Source: Leptolinea sp. UBA5203 (GTDB lineage: Bacteria > Chloroflexota > Anaerolineae > Anaerolineales > Anaerolineaceae). From it: a DNA stretch of 64,000 nt. The DNA lies in NCBI GenBank assembly GCA_002412765.1, contig DHVR01000015.1, positions 34,578 through 98,577 on the forward strand. Reading direction: 5' to 3'. The notes beneath the pieces were generated by a model. It saw nothing but the letters and a program-made list of their open reading frames with translations. It did no database searches and had not been told where the DNA came from. Position numbers and translations under genes: made by a program. Of this stretch, positions 8,033-15,882 are shown in pieces (position 1 is the first letter of the stretch; each line of letters opens with the position of its first letter).

Positions 8033-8061
8033 TTGCATCATCCGGGGTTCATTCATATAAT
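8033..8061 (+). promoter_or_regulatory. Consensus promoter giving a leaderless DUF2085 mRNA
   Basis: TTGCAT (8033-8038), a 17-nt spacer and TATAAT (8056-8061). Only nine bases separate the -10 box from the ATG at 8071, so the mRNA would start at or within three bases of the start codon. No ribosome binding site is present. Confidence 0.65.
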
Positions 8062-8070
8062 GGACATACT

Positions 8071-8877
8071 ATGGACGAAAACAAACAAAAAAGATTGTTA
8101 AGATTCACAAAACCCTTACTGATTCTATTCACGGTTGTTCTATTGGGGGTATGGTTGTGGTTCACACCTCCGGGTCTTTTTGGGAAAGCTGATGCCGTGG
8201 GCTATTCTGTCTGTCATCAAATTCCCGAACGGTCGTTTGAGATTGGCGAACGCGTCTTTCCACTATGTGCACGCTGCTCGGGTATGTATTTAGGTGCTTT
8301 TGTTACCTTTCTTTATCAGCTCAAACGCAAACGAGCTGGAGAGCTCCCGCCCAAGAAAATCTTGTTTCTTTTAGGCTTTCTGCTGTTACTGTTTGCCATC
8401 GACGGCAGTAATTCCTACCTGCATTTCTTTATAAATGCTCCCTCATTGTATGAACCCAATAACACCTTACGATTGATCACCGGGTTGGGATTGGGCATTG
8501 GGATGGCGGCCATCTTGTATCCGATTTTCAACCAGTCCATCTGGGTGGATTGGTTGCCAATTTCTCCAGTTAATTCATGGGTCGATCTTGTAAAATTGGC
8601 CCTGATTAATGCGGCATTATTCCTTATAATTAGATCAAGCAACCTTTTATTGATGTTTTCCCTGGCTTTAATTAGCACAGGTACAGTTGTGTTTATGTTG
8701 TGTATGATTTATACAATATTGATAACTATGCTATTAAAGAAGGAAAATTCCTTTCGCCAAATGAATGAAATCAAATGGATGGCGCTGGCTGGTTTTTGTT
8801 GTGCAATATTCCAGATTGGTGTAATGGATTTAATGCGGTTTTGGTTAACCGGTACATGGTCTGGTTTTTCTCTTTAA
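8071..8877 (+). CDS. DUF2085 family membrane protein
   Basis: A 268-aa polytopic membrane protein. The DUF2085 hallmark is visible near residues 45-75: VGYSVCHQIPERSF, then FPLCARCSGMYLG, containing the C-H and CxxC pairs that look like a metal or redox site. About six hydrophobic helices follow. The function of the family is not established; the Cys/His motif is the conserved core. The start is the ATG 9 nt behind a consensus -10 box, with no alternative start before the first helix. A DUF4126 gene follows 14 nt later and is probably cotranscribed. Confidence 0.8.
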   Translation: MDENKQKRLLRFTKPLLILFTVVLLGVWLWFTPPGLFGKADAVGYSVCHQIPERSFEIGERVFPLCARCSGMYLGAFVTFLYQLKRKRAGELPPKKILFLLGFLLLLFAIDGSNSYLHFFINAPSLYEPNNTLRLITGLGLGIGMAAILYPIFNQSIWVDWLPISPVNSWVDLVKLALINAALFLIIRSSNLLLMFSLALISTGTVVFMLCMIYTILITMLLKKENSFRQMNEIKWMALAGFCCAIFQIGVMDLMRFWLTGTWSGFSL

Positions 8878-8891
8878 GATAGGAGTTTGAG

Positions 8892-9458
8892 ATGGAAGTA
8901 TTAAACGTTTTTACAGCATTTGGGTTATCAGCCAGCGCGGGATTAAACGCCTACATCCCGTTGTTGGTTATATCTCTTTTAGCGAAATTTACCAATTTGA
9001 TCAAACTTCAAGCCCCCTGGGATACACTGACCAGTTGGTGGATCATCGGGATACTGGTTTTTCTGTCTGCAATCGAGTTCTTTGCCGATAAAATTCCAGC
9101 GGTCAACCATATCAATGATGTGATTCAAACTTTTGTCCGTCCTGCTGCAGGAGCCATCGCTTTTGCTGCCAGCGCCAAAGTGCTTACGGATATCCATCCG
9201 ATCCTTTCCTTGGGAGCAGGTCTCTTTATTGCTGGTGGTATTCATGCAGTAAAAGCTATTGCTGTACGGCCCGCAGTATCTGCAACAACCGCAGGGATTG
9301 GGAACACACCCGTCAGTATTCTCGAAGATGTTGTTTCCACTATCCTTTCCATTGTAGCGGTGATCCTGCCAGTTCTGATCGCCTGCATATTCATTCTGGT
9401 AACTTCATGGATCATTTTCATCATGTTAAGAAAGAACAATCAAAGGTTGGCAATCTAA
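8892..9458 (+). CDS. DUF4126 family membrane protein
   Basis: A 188-aa membrane protein matching DUF4126: it begins FTAFGLSASAGLNAYIPLL, and has the repeated helical segments FVRPAAGAIAFAASAK and VRPAVSATTAGIGNTPVSILEDV typical of the family. Four to five hydrophobic helices are visible. The biochemical role is unknown. AGGAG lies about 7 nt before the ATG. It follows the DUF2085 gene by 14 nt and ends inside a terminator-like inverted repeat. Confidence 0.8.
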   Translation: MEVLNVFTAFGLSASAGLNAYIPLLVISLLAKFTNLIKLQAPWDTLTSWWIIGILVFLSAIEFFADKIPAVNHINDVIQTFVRPAAGAIAFAASAKVLTDIHPILSLGAGLFIAGGIHAVKAIAVRPAVSATTAGIGNTPVSILEDVVSTILSIVAVILPVLIACIFILVTSWIIFIMLRKNNQRLAI

Positions 9459-9475
9459 CCTCAACCTTTGATTTT
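9441..9475 (+). terminator. Terminator-like hairpin spanning the DUF4126 stop
   Basis: CAAAGGTTG (9441-9449) pairs with CAACCTTTG (9462-9470), followed by ATTTT. The stop codon (9456-9458) is in the loop. A TATAAT box for the next gene follows at 9480-9485. Confidence 0.5.
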
Positions 9476-9536
9476 CCTATATAATGAGTACATCGTACTT
9501 ATCATTTAATCAAAAAAAACACTTTGGAGGAATATA

Positions 9537-9803
9537 ATGAGTGATTTTGATCTTCCCGAACCAGCTCCTGCTGAACAAACCGCGAGTTCTGATTTTTCGT
9601 TACCCACCGGGCTGGAACCTAACGTCTCGGAAATTAATAATGCGGGTAAAAGCAAAAAATGGATATGGATTATTGCCATCGCATTGCTTCTCATAATTTG
9701 CTGTTGTTGTGTCATCGTGGTAGCATTTTTCTCTGCGGAAAGCATGGACATTAACAACATTCTTAATGAATTCTCAATGCATTCATCTTTGTTTTTCGGC
9801 TAA
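9537..9803 (+). CDS. Small single-pass membrane protein, unknown
   Basis: An 88-aa protein with an acidic Pro/Ala-rich N-terminal half (about 1-38), a KSKK positive cluster, one strongly hydrophobic helix (about 40-66) containing four consecutive Cys, and a short tail. The charge pattern predicts the N-terminal half in the cytoplasm and the tail outside. No family is recognised. TGGAGG precedes the ATG at good spacing, and a TATAAT box sits at 9480-9485. The N-terminal style (DFxLPEPxPxE) resembles short linker proteins, but that is only an impression. Confidence 0.6.
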   Translation: MSDFDLPEPAPAEQTASSDFSLPTGLEPNVSEINNAGKSKKWIWIIAIALLLIICCCCVIVVAFFSAESMDINNILNEFSMHSSLFFG

Positions 9804-9861
9804 GATATCTACTTTACAACTTTTTTTACCAAACAATCAACATTCATCAAAGGATATTCAA

Positions 9862-10554
9862 ATGAAAAGTAAATTAATGTTAGTTCTTCTTTCTGTATTA
9901 ATAATGTCCTTATCCATGGCATGCTTATCCAGTTCGTTATTGCCAGGTTCAGAAAGTGGAACTGATGAGACAACCAACGCCCAGACTGCCCAGGAACAGG
10001 CGTCAAGCAATGTTCTTCTTTCAGAGGATTTTTCAAATAAGGGTTCCGGTTGGGATGTATACACCGAGGATCTCTTAAGTGCTAACTATGAGAATGACAT
10101 GTATGTCATTACCAATGATGATCCTCAATCTTACGCCTGGGGCATCGCCAATAAATTCTTCACCGATACCAGCATCACGGTGGATTCCCAATTGTTATCT
10201 GGCCCCATGGATGTAGAATCTGGCATTATCTGCCGTATGAACGGGGATAACTTCTATTATGCCTTGATCAGCATTGATGGCTATTATGGTATTTTCAAAT
10301 CCACTGCTGAAGACTTTACCATGATTCAGATGGAAAACATGCCTTTCAACAATGCCATAAAACTTGGTAATGAAACCAATAAAATAAGATTCGATTGTAT
10401 TGGCAGCACCCTGTCTCTATATGTCAATGACATCTTATTGGCAGAAGTAAACGATACAGACTACGCCAGTGGTGATATTGGAATGCTCGTAGGCACTTAT
10501 GATGATGCCGGAGCCAAATTTGGTTTTGACAATGTGGTTGTATCTAAACCGTGA
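9862..10554 (+). CDS. Lipoprotein with concanavalin-like (LamG/DUF1080-type) domain
   Basis: A predicted surface lipoprotein of 230 aa. Signal peptide with lipobox LSMAC near residues 16-20, then a Ser/Thr/Gln-rich linker, then a beta-sandwich-like domain from about residue 50 that begins EDFSNKGSGWDVY and ends IGMLVGTYDDAGAKFGFDNVVV. Such domains in Chloroflexota lipoproteins resemble glucanase-like or sugar-binding sandwiches; catalytic residues cannot be assigned. The open frame extends 32 codons upstream into the previous gene; the ATG at 9862, preceded by AAAGGA and opening the signal peptide, is chosen. It converges with the DUF402 gene. Confidence 0.75.
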   Translation: MKSKLMLVLLSVLIMSLSMACLSSSLLPGSESGTDETTNAQTAQEQASSNVLLSEDFSNKGSGWDVYTEDLLSANYENDMYVITNDDPQSYAWGIANKFFTDTSITVDSQLLSGPMDVESGIICRMNGDNFYYALISIDGYYGIFKSTAEDFTMIQMENMPFNNAIKLGNETNKIRFDCIGSTLSLYVNDILLAEVNDTDYASGDIGMLVGTYDDAGAKFGFDNVVVSKP

Positions 10555-10563
10555 TTTATCAAT

Positions 10564-11043
10564 CTAAGCTTGGTCAAACCAACGTTTGATAGATTGATAG
10601 TTGTTCTTTTGGAAAAGCAAGAGAAGTTCATTGGGGATTTTTCTTGCTTTTTCTTTTATCTTGGCTGGAAGGCCTAAAGCTTCGAACTCATCCTCATCCA
10701 ATAGCAAACAACGCTGATCCGCAAAAATCATCACATCCAAAGCAAGATCTTTATAGGTTACAATGCCTTCTTGTATATTTGCCGGATAGGTGACATTACA
10801 ATACCACCCTTTTAGCGTCTCAGTGCCCCCTTCATAAATTTCCATGATGTTAAACCAGCGGTCTGCGTAATATGCCTCAATAAAACGATCCCCTCTGCAA
10901 ATGGGCATGCCATTGAATACAAAATCATCCCGATCAAAACGGGCATCAATCAAGACTGCCTCACCAATTCGGGCTACAAGGGTCCCGTCATACTGCCACA
11001 CGTCCTTCCCTGCCGCGTTTTGTTTAACAATTTGCCACTTCAT
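10564..11043 (-). CDS. DUF402 (Ntdp-like) protein at the end of the thiamine operon
   Basis: A 159-aa soluble protein with the DUF402 hallmark GWYCNVTYPA followed by VTYKDLALDVMI and LLLDEDEFEALGLP. Characterised relatives are nucleoside tri/diphosphate phosphatases or fluorophosphate-type hydrolases that use these acidic residues for divalent metal. Here the ATG at 11043 lies 3 nt after the ThiQ stop, so it belongs to the riboswitch-controlled unit. A role in dephosphorylating thiamine phosphates or nucleotides is inference only. It could equally be carried in the operon for another purpose. Confidence 0.75.
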   Translation of the reverse strand: MKWQIVKQNAAGKDVWQYDGTLVARIGEAVLIDARFDRDDFVFNGMPICRGDRFIEAYYADRWFNIMEIYEGGTETLKGWYCNVTYPANIQEGIVTYKDLALDVMIFADQRCLLLDEDEFEALGLPAKIKEKARKIPNELLLLFQKNNYQSIKRWFDQA

Positions 11044-11046
11044 CGA

Positions 11047-12093
11047 TTAATCTTCCTCTTCCGGCAAACAAATCATCGCATCCGGATACAAATAATAACT
11101 AATTATACTTCCAGGGATAAACGCTTCCCTACTGACGACTTTTAGTGTAATATTTTCCACTTGCAGAAGTAGACGAAATAATTCTCCAGAAAACACACAA
11201 TCCAACACGGTGGCTTCTTTCCCAGCCTGATCCAGGGGGATCAAGCCCAAGCCAGATGGTTTCAGGATCAGGGTCACCCGCTGCTGAGTTTTGAACCTCT
11301 CCAGCCTGTCTTCATCGATCAGGACCTCTCCCAATACAGATTGAACAATGAGAGGGGTGGTGCTGATTACAGTTCCTGGAAATCTGTTCGTTGAGCCTAA
11401 AAAGCCTGCCACCCAGATGTTTGCGGGATGGTTATAGATTTCTTCCGGCTTTCCTTCCTGAACGATTTTACCATGATGAAGCAACAACATGCGGTCAGCT
11501 ATGGTATAAGCTTCTTCCTGATCATGGGTGACATAGATAGCAGGTATCCCGGTTCGCTTAAGTATCTTGCGTAAATCCAAAATCAATTGATCCCGTAAAC
11601 CACGGTCTAATGCGCCTAAAGGCTCATCCAACATCAACAAATGCGGACGAGGAGCCAGGGCCCGCGCCAAAGCCACCCTTTGCTTCTCGCCTCCGGATAG
11701 TTCCGTCACCCGACGATCCGCAAACTCCTCCATATCCACCATGGAGAGGGCATCCATCACTTTTCTTTTGATCTCTACCTTGGATTCTTTCTTCATTTCC
11801 AGGCCAAACGCCACGTTTTCAGCTACAGAGCGGTGGGGAAATAAGGCATATTCCTGAAACATCAATCCAAAATTCCGTTGATGTACAGGGATACTGTCCA
11901 GATTTTGTTGATTCCATAGAATCTGTCCGCCGTCCGGGGATTCCAATCCGGCGATCATTTTTAATAAAGTACTCTTCCCGCTGCCGGACGATCCAAGCAA
12001 ACAAATGGTTTCGCAGCGATCAACATCAAAACTGATTTGATCCAGTAATAGCTGTCCGTCATAGTATTTTGTAATCTTTTGGATCGATAACAT
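11047..12093 (-). CDS. thiQ: ABC transporter ATP-binding protein, thiamine (ThiQ/FbpC-like)
   Basis: The ATPase of a binding-protein-dependent importer, 348 aa. Walker A GSSGSGKS at 34-41, Q-loop MFQEYALFP, signature LSGGEKQR, Walker B LLMLDEPLGALD and the H-switch IYVTHDQEE. The C-terminal part, about 235-348, is a TOBE-type regulatory domain. Sequence alone resembles iron (FbpC), spermidine and thiamine ATPases equally. The TPP riboswitch and the thiamine pyrophosphokinase in the same operon point to thiamine or a precursor. It lies 28 nt behind the permease gene. Confidence 0.85.
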   Translation of the reverse strand: MLSIQKITKYYDGQLLLDQISFDVDRCETICLLGSSGSGKSTLLKMIAGLESPDGGQILWNQQNLDSIPVHQRNFGLMFQEYALFPHRSVAENVAFGLEMKKESKVEIKRKVMDALSMVDMEEFADRRVTELSGGEKQRVALARALAPRPHLLMLDEPLGALDRGLRDQLILDLRKILKRTGIPAIYVTHDQEEAYTIADRMLLLHHGKIVQEGKPEEIYNHPANIWVAGFLGSTNRFPGTVISTTPLIVQSVLGEVLIDEDRLERFKTQQRVTLILKPSGLGLIPLDQAGKEATVLDCVFSGELFRLLLQVENITLKVVSREAFIPGSIISYYLYPDAMICLPEEED

Positions 12094-12121
12094 ACGCTTT
12101 AGCGTTCCTTCTACCTATGGA

Positions 12122-13837
12122 TTATACTTCACGCCGGGTTTCACCCTGAAATTGCTCCATGGCGTAAATACTTACTCCACACACAATCATTAATATTGTG
12201 GCCATCGCCAATGCCTGACCATAATTCAGCGCCCCAGGTTGGGAAAGATAGCGATAGATGGCAATAGGGATGGTTGGAAATTCCGGGCGTGCCAGAAACG
12301 AAGTGGCTCCAAATTCACCCAGCGAAATCGTAAAAGAGAATATTGCGCCTACAAACCCTGCTCTGGCAATAATGGGTAAATCCACATGCTGCCAAACCCG
12401 CAGCGGCGATGCGCCTAATACAGAGGCAGCATCTTTCAAAGGCCGTGGAATAGATTGAATGGCGGGTAAAATGCTGCGAATGACAAACGGCAAGGCCACT
12501 AGACTATGCGCAATTGGCATCAACATTGGGAATGATCGCACATCCAACGGTGGTCGATTAAACACCAGGATAAACCCCAATCCCAACGTCACTGCAGAGG
12601 TGCCCAGCGGCAGCATCAGCAAAGGATCCAATAATTTATTCACCCAAAGTTTCTGATTTAAGGCGTATGCCGCCAGAAATCCACAGGTTAAAGAAATCAA
12701 GATCGTAATGAAAGCATACAACAGGGAATTCCGCACAGCTTCTATCGGCGGGACATAAAACAAGGAGCTTCGTCGATTTTCAAACAATTCGCGATAATAA
12801 TCCAGGGTAAATCCGGTAGATATGGTGGTTCGTTCCCCGCGATCCGCATCCAGGCGTGTCACCGAGCGAATAGAAAGCGCTGCGAGCGGCGTAATTAATA
12901 GCGTAATTAGAACTATCACCATCAGAAAAATAAAGACTTTTTCTTTCCAGTTTTTTGCTTTTTGTTGCGTTTCTCCCAATAGACGCGGCTGCGTTTCATA
13001 CACCGATCGTTTCACCAGGCGGGAGTACACCACTGTTAGGAGCAGGGTAAAACCCAATTGAATGGCAGATAACAACCCGGCCAATGGCAAATTCAGCATA
13101 TGCATGGCCTGAATATAAATTTCCACTTCCAGGGTGGCGAAGGACGGCCCGCCCAATAAAAGGACAACACCAAAACTGGTGAAATCAAAAAGGAAAACCA
13201 ATAAAGCAGCAGCCAGGATGGGAGTTTTTAATAAGGGAAAAGTAACTCTCCACCAGGTTTGCCAAGGTGAAGCGCCCAGAGAGCGCGCAGCATGTTCCAT
13301 CTGAGGATCAAGCTGTTCCCAGGCACTGCCCACCATACGCAATACCACGGACGTATTATAAAAAACATGCGCAAGAATGATAGCGCCCAGGGTGTTTAAC
13401 AACATAATGGGCGGGTTGTCCAGAGCAAAGGTCTTCATCAAAGCGAAATTAAGCAAGCCTTTAGGCCCCAAAAGGGCATTAAAACTGGCTGCTACAACCA
13501 CAGTGGGCATAATGAATGGAATCGTACTGGCAGCCCGTAGGAGCCCCTTTCCTTTGAACTTATAACGTGAAAATAAATAAGCTCCGGGCAATCCTATCAG
13601 CAATGTTATCGCCATCGAAAGCCCGGCTTGATAAAACGTGAAATATAGTGCCCGCCAAACCCGATGCCATGAAGCAGGCGTGAAGGGTTTTGTCATCCAT
13701 TCCGACAGGGTTAACTTAAAGATGGACTCCAACGGTATAAAAAAGAAAATCAGCAGGAATAAAAGTGGGATCACCCACAATAGGCCAGATGACCAAGTGG
13801 GGATCCCTTTCTTCATTTGAGGAAGTGTGTCTTTCAT
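12122..13837 (-). CDS. thiP: ABC transporter permease with two fused permease domains, thiamine (ThiP-like)
   Basis: A 571-aa inner-membrane protein with about twelve helices in two homologous halves, as in ThiP and FbpB. Both halves show the EAA loop that contacts the ATPase: AARSLGASPWQTWWRVTFP and AASVLGASPLRVWQHVDLP. The open frame continues 71 codons upstream into the binding-protein gene; that part is Arg/Cys-rich and shadows the other frame. The ATG at 13837, 10 nt past the upstream stop, is chosen, although no clear ribosome binding site is seen; a second candidate is 13816. Translational coupling to the upstream gene is likely. Confidence 0.85.
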   Translation of the reverse strand: MKDTLPQMKKGIPTWSSGLLWVIPLLFLLIFFFIPLESIFKLTLSEWMTKPFTPASWHRVWRALYFTFYQAGLSMAITLLIGLPGAYLFSRYKFKGKGLLRAASTIPFIMPTVVVAASFNALLGPKGLLNFALMKTFALDNPPIMLLNTLGAIILAHVFYNTSVVLRMVGSAWEQLDPQMEHAARSLGASPWQTWWRVTFPLLKTPILAAALLVFLFDFTSFGVVLLLGGPSFATLEVEIYIQAMHMLNLPLAGLLSAIQLGFTLLLTVVYSRLVKRSVYETQPRLLGETQQKAKNWKEKVFIFLMVIVLITLLITPLAALSIRSVTRLDADRGERTTISTGFTLDYYRELFENRRSSLFYVPPIEAVRNSLLYAFITILISLTCGFLAAYALNQKLWVNKLLDPLLMLPLGTSAVTLGLGFILVFNRPPLDVRSFPMLMPIAHSLVALPFVIRSILPAIQSIPRPLKDAASVLGASPLRVWQHVDLPIIARAGFVGAIFSFTISLGEFGATSFLARPEFPTIPIAIYRYLSQPGALNYGQALAMATILMIVCGVSIYAMEQFQGETRREV

Positions 13838-13847
13838 AAGGAGTGGA

Positions 13848-14930
13848 TCAGCGCAGCACCGTGCTGTCCCAAATCTCGATCCAGGATTCGCGGTTAGCGG
13901 CAATCGTCGCTCCATCCAATGTGGCAGGATTCTCAGGAGTTTGACTGAATTGGATGAAAGCCTCCGGCAGGGCAGCCTTCTGATTGACTGGGTAGACAAA
14001 CATCTGCAACGGCATATCTTCCTGCATGGGCACATCCAGAGCAAAATCAATAAACTTTTCTGCCAGATCCCGATTCTTGGTACCCTTCAAAATGCCAATG
14101 AACTCGATCTGACGGAAACACATGGAGTCGCCCACCAGGGACGCCGTTGGTGCTTCAGTAAGCGGCGTCTCTGCGTAGATCACTTCGGCAGCCGGACTGC
14201 TGGCATACGAGACGACCATGGGTTGTGCGCCCTGTCCTGAAGAACCGCTAAAGTTCGTGTAATAGGCCGTTTCCCAATCATTGACCACCAATACCTCGTT
14301 GGCGCGCAAAGCTTCCCAGTAGGCCGGAAATTCAACGCCATACGCGGATATCGTTGCCATCAAGAAGGCCAATCCAGGAGATGAGGTGGCAGGGTTCTCC
14401 ACCACCAATAAACCCTTATATTCTGGAGCAGTCAACGCTTCTAAAGATTGAGGGATGGCCAGAGCATGTTCAGCAAAGTAGGCTTTGTCGTAATTAATGC
14501 AGACGTCGCCATAATCCATGGGTAGGGCACCATTCATTGAATCCAATTGAAACGCTGCCGGAATATCAGCCAACTTGGGCGAAGCATATGGCTCGAAGAT
14601 TCCCGATTCCAGGGCTCGGGAAAGGAAGGTGTTGTCCACACCGTAGAACACGTCCGCTACAGGCGCATCCTTGGTCAGGATCGCGCGATTTAGCACCGCG
14701 CCGGAATCCCCGCTCTTAACAAATTCTACCTGGACCTGATTTTGTTCTTCAAATTGAGCAATCAAGTCCTCACTGATCGCAAAGGAATCATGCGTCATCA
14801 CGGTAAGAATCCTGGGTGAATCCTCTTCGCTTGAACCATTGGTGGAAGCAGGTAGAGATGCTTGACAGGCATTCATCAAGAATGTTGCTACCAGTACTAC
14901 AGATAAAGCAAATATTTTCATCAATTTCAT
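13848..14930 (-). CDS. thiB: Thiamine-type ABC substrate-binding lipoprotein (ThiB/TbpA-like)
   Basis: The extracytoplasmic binding lipoprotein of the importer, 360 aa from the ATG at 14930. Lipobox LMNAC near residue 20. The mature part starts RILTVMTHDSFAIS and runs through LIAQFEEQNQVQVEF and the ADVFYGVDNTFLSRA segment, all typical of TbpA/ThiB. A GTG three codons earlier (14939) opens the longest frame, but GGAG at 8 nt spacing favours 14930. The operon is under a TPP riboswitch, so the ligand is thiamine, its phosphates or a pyrimidine/thiazole precursor. Confidence 0.88.
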   Translation of the reverse strand: MKLMKIFALSVVLVATFLMNACQASLPASTNGSSEEDSPRILTVMTHDSFAISEDLIAQFEEQNQVQVEFVKSGDSGAVLNRAILTKDAPVADVFYGVDNTFLSRALESGIFEPYASPKLADIPAAFQLDSMNGALPMDYGDVCINYDKAYFAEHALAIPQSLEALTAPEYKGLLVVENPATSSPGLAFLMATISAYGVEFPAYWEALRANEVLVVNDWETAYYTNFSGSSGQGAQPMVVSYASSPAAEVIYAETPLTEAPTASLVGDSMCFRQIEFIGILKGTKNRDLAEKFIDFALDVPMQEDMPLQMFVYPVNQKAALPEAFIQFSQTPENPATLDGATIAANRESWIEIWDSTVLR

Positions 14931-14973
14931 TATGAACACTCCTTCATAGGTTCCGAAGTTGTGCTCGGGGAGA

Positions 14974-15624
14974 TCATCTTCCCTGACGTGTATGAATGAG
15001 TAAACACAACCCTTCTTTTACTTCAACAGCAGCAGAGGTTGTCAGCATCACATTGCTGATCCCCCGGGCTTGATGCATGGATAACTCTTCATCATGCAAT
15101 GGATATTTCAAATCGTGGGTGGTTACCCCGTAAACAACAGCTTGCAAAGGTAGGAGAGAGATGATGTCTCCCGGTTGGCCTTGGAGAGTGATGGATTGCT
15201 GAACAAGACACACTTCCTCTTTTCCATCCTCAAAGCGCACATCCATACCGCGCAGCTGGTCATTCATGAGCAAGAAACAATTTGCCATGGTTTGGTCCAG
15301 CCGACCGCCCAGTGCTGCCAAAATCCGTACCCAGGGAATGCCCTGTTGGATAACCCAGGTAAGCGACAATTCAAAATCAGATGCATCTTTCTCTGGCGGA
15401 TACTGGAGTATCTGTACCGATTGTTGTTCCGCCCAGGCTCGATCCTCCAAAGAAATCGAATCCAGGTCGCCGATTAAAATATCCGGGGTAATGCTTGCAT
15501 GACGAAAGTATTTCAAGCCGCCATCTACTGCAATTTTTATATAGGCAGAGGAACTGTAGGATGCCAAAATACTGGGATCAGGAAAAACTCCGTTTAAGAC
15601 CAGTACAGCTTTTTTTGCATCCAT
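14974..15624 (-). CDS. thiN: Thiamine pyrophosphokinase
   Basis: Converts thiamine plus ATP to thiamine diphosphate, 216 aa. Family motifs are clear: VDGGLKYFRH, PDILIGDLDS, the acidic KDASDFE segment and the ALGGRLDQTMAN substrate loop. The C-terminal beta-sandwich domain starts near residue 130. It is the first gene of the operon. The ATG at 15624 touches the T-run of the riboswitch terminator, and the only Shine-Dalgarno-like sequence (GAGGG) is the 3' arm of that hairpin, so folding of the terminator would also hide the ribosome binding site. Salvage of imported thiamine is the evident role. Confidence 0.92.
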   Translation of the reverse strand: MDAKKAVLVLNGVFPDPSILASYSSSAYIKIAVDGGLKYFRHASITPDILIGDLDSISLEDRAWAEQQSVQILQYPPEKDASDFELSLTWVIQQGIPWVRILAALGGRLDQTMANCFLLMNDQLRGMDVRFEDGKEEVCLVQQSITLQGQPGDIISLLPLQAVVYGVTTHDLKYPLHDEELSMHQARGISNVMLTTSAAVEVKEGLCLLIHTRQGR

Positions 15625-15653
15625 AAAAAAATAGCCCTCTGCCAGAGAGGGTT
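15624..15653 (-). terminator. Riboswitch expression platform: intrinsic terminator at the thiN start
   Basis: On the minus strand CCCTCT (15651-15646) pairs with AGAGGG (15640-15635) across a five-base loop, followed by CTATTTTTTT, which runs straight into the ATG at 15624. A TPP-bound aptamer would allow this stem to form and stop transcription. Confidence 0.8.
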
Positions 15654-15669
15654 ATAGAAAACACGCCAA

Positions 15670-15776
15670 GTGTATTTTCCCTCCGCCGGCATTATCCGGA
15701 TCAGGTGATGCGGGTCGAGGATAGTGATATCCTCCTCTCAGCCTGTTCAATCCAGGCTCCCCGTGTTGCGATACAC
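15670..15776 (-). promoter_or_regulatory. TPP riboswitch (THI element)
   Basis: The conserved THI-box blocks appear in order on the minus strand: ACGGGGAGCC, GGCTGAGAGGA, then CACCTGATCCGGATAATGCC and GGCGGAGGGAA. These are the pyrimidine-sensor and pyrophosphate-sensor arms. GTGTAT and ATACAC at the ends can close P1. It controls the thiN-thiB-thiP-thiQ-DUF402 operon, repressing it when thiamine diphosphate is plentiful. Confidence 0.95.
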
Positions 15777-15778
15777 GC

Positions 15779-15807
15779 AGTATAGAAGATTCCCTTTGGT
15801 TTGTCAA
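15779..15807 (-). promoter_or_regulatory. Promoter of the thiamine operon
   Basis: Minus strand TTGACA (15807-15802), 17-nt spacer, TATACT (15784-15779): an almost perfect sigma70-type promoter. Predicted start near 15772, at the first bases of the riboswitch. Confidence 0.85.
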
Positions 15808-15882
15808 GTTAAGGAAACAGTCAAAGGTAATCGCAATAAGTATGAAATGGAAACGAATAATTAAGAATAATTTGGTAACAGC

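Noticed and set aside
13838..14050. Extended N-terminus of the ThiP-like permease.
   Set aside because: The 71 codons overlap the ThiB-like gene, are Cys/Arg-rich and shadow another frame.
13827..14240. Plus-strand open frame of 137 codons across the thiB/thiP junction.
   Set aside because: It lies opposite two well-supported genes, has no ribosome binding site and no recognisable domain.
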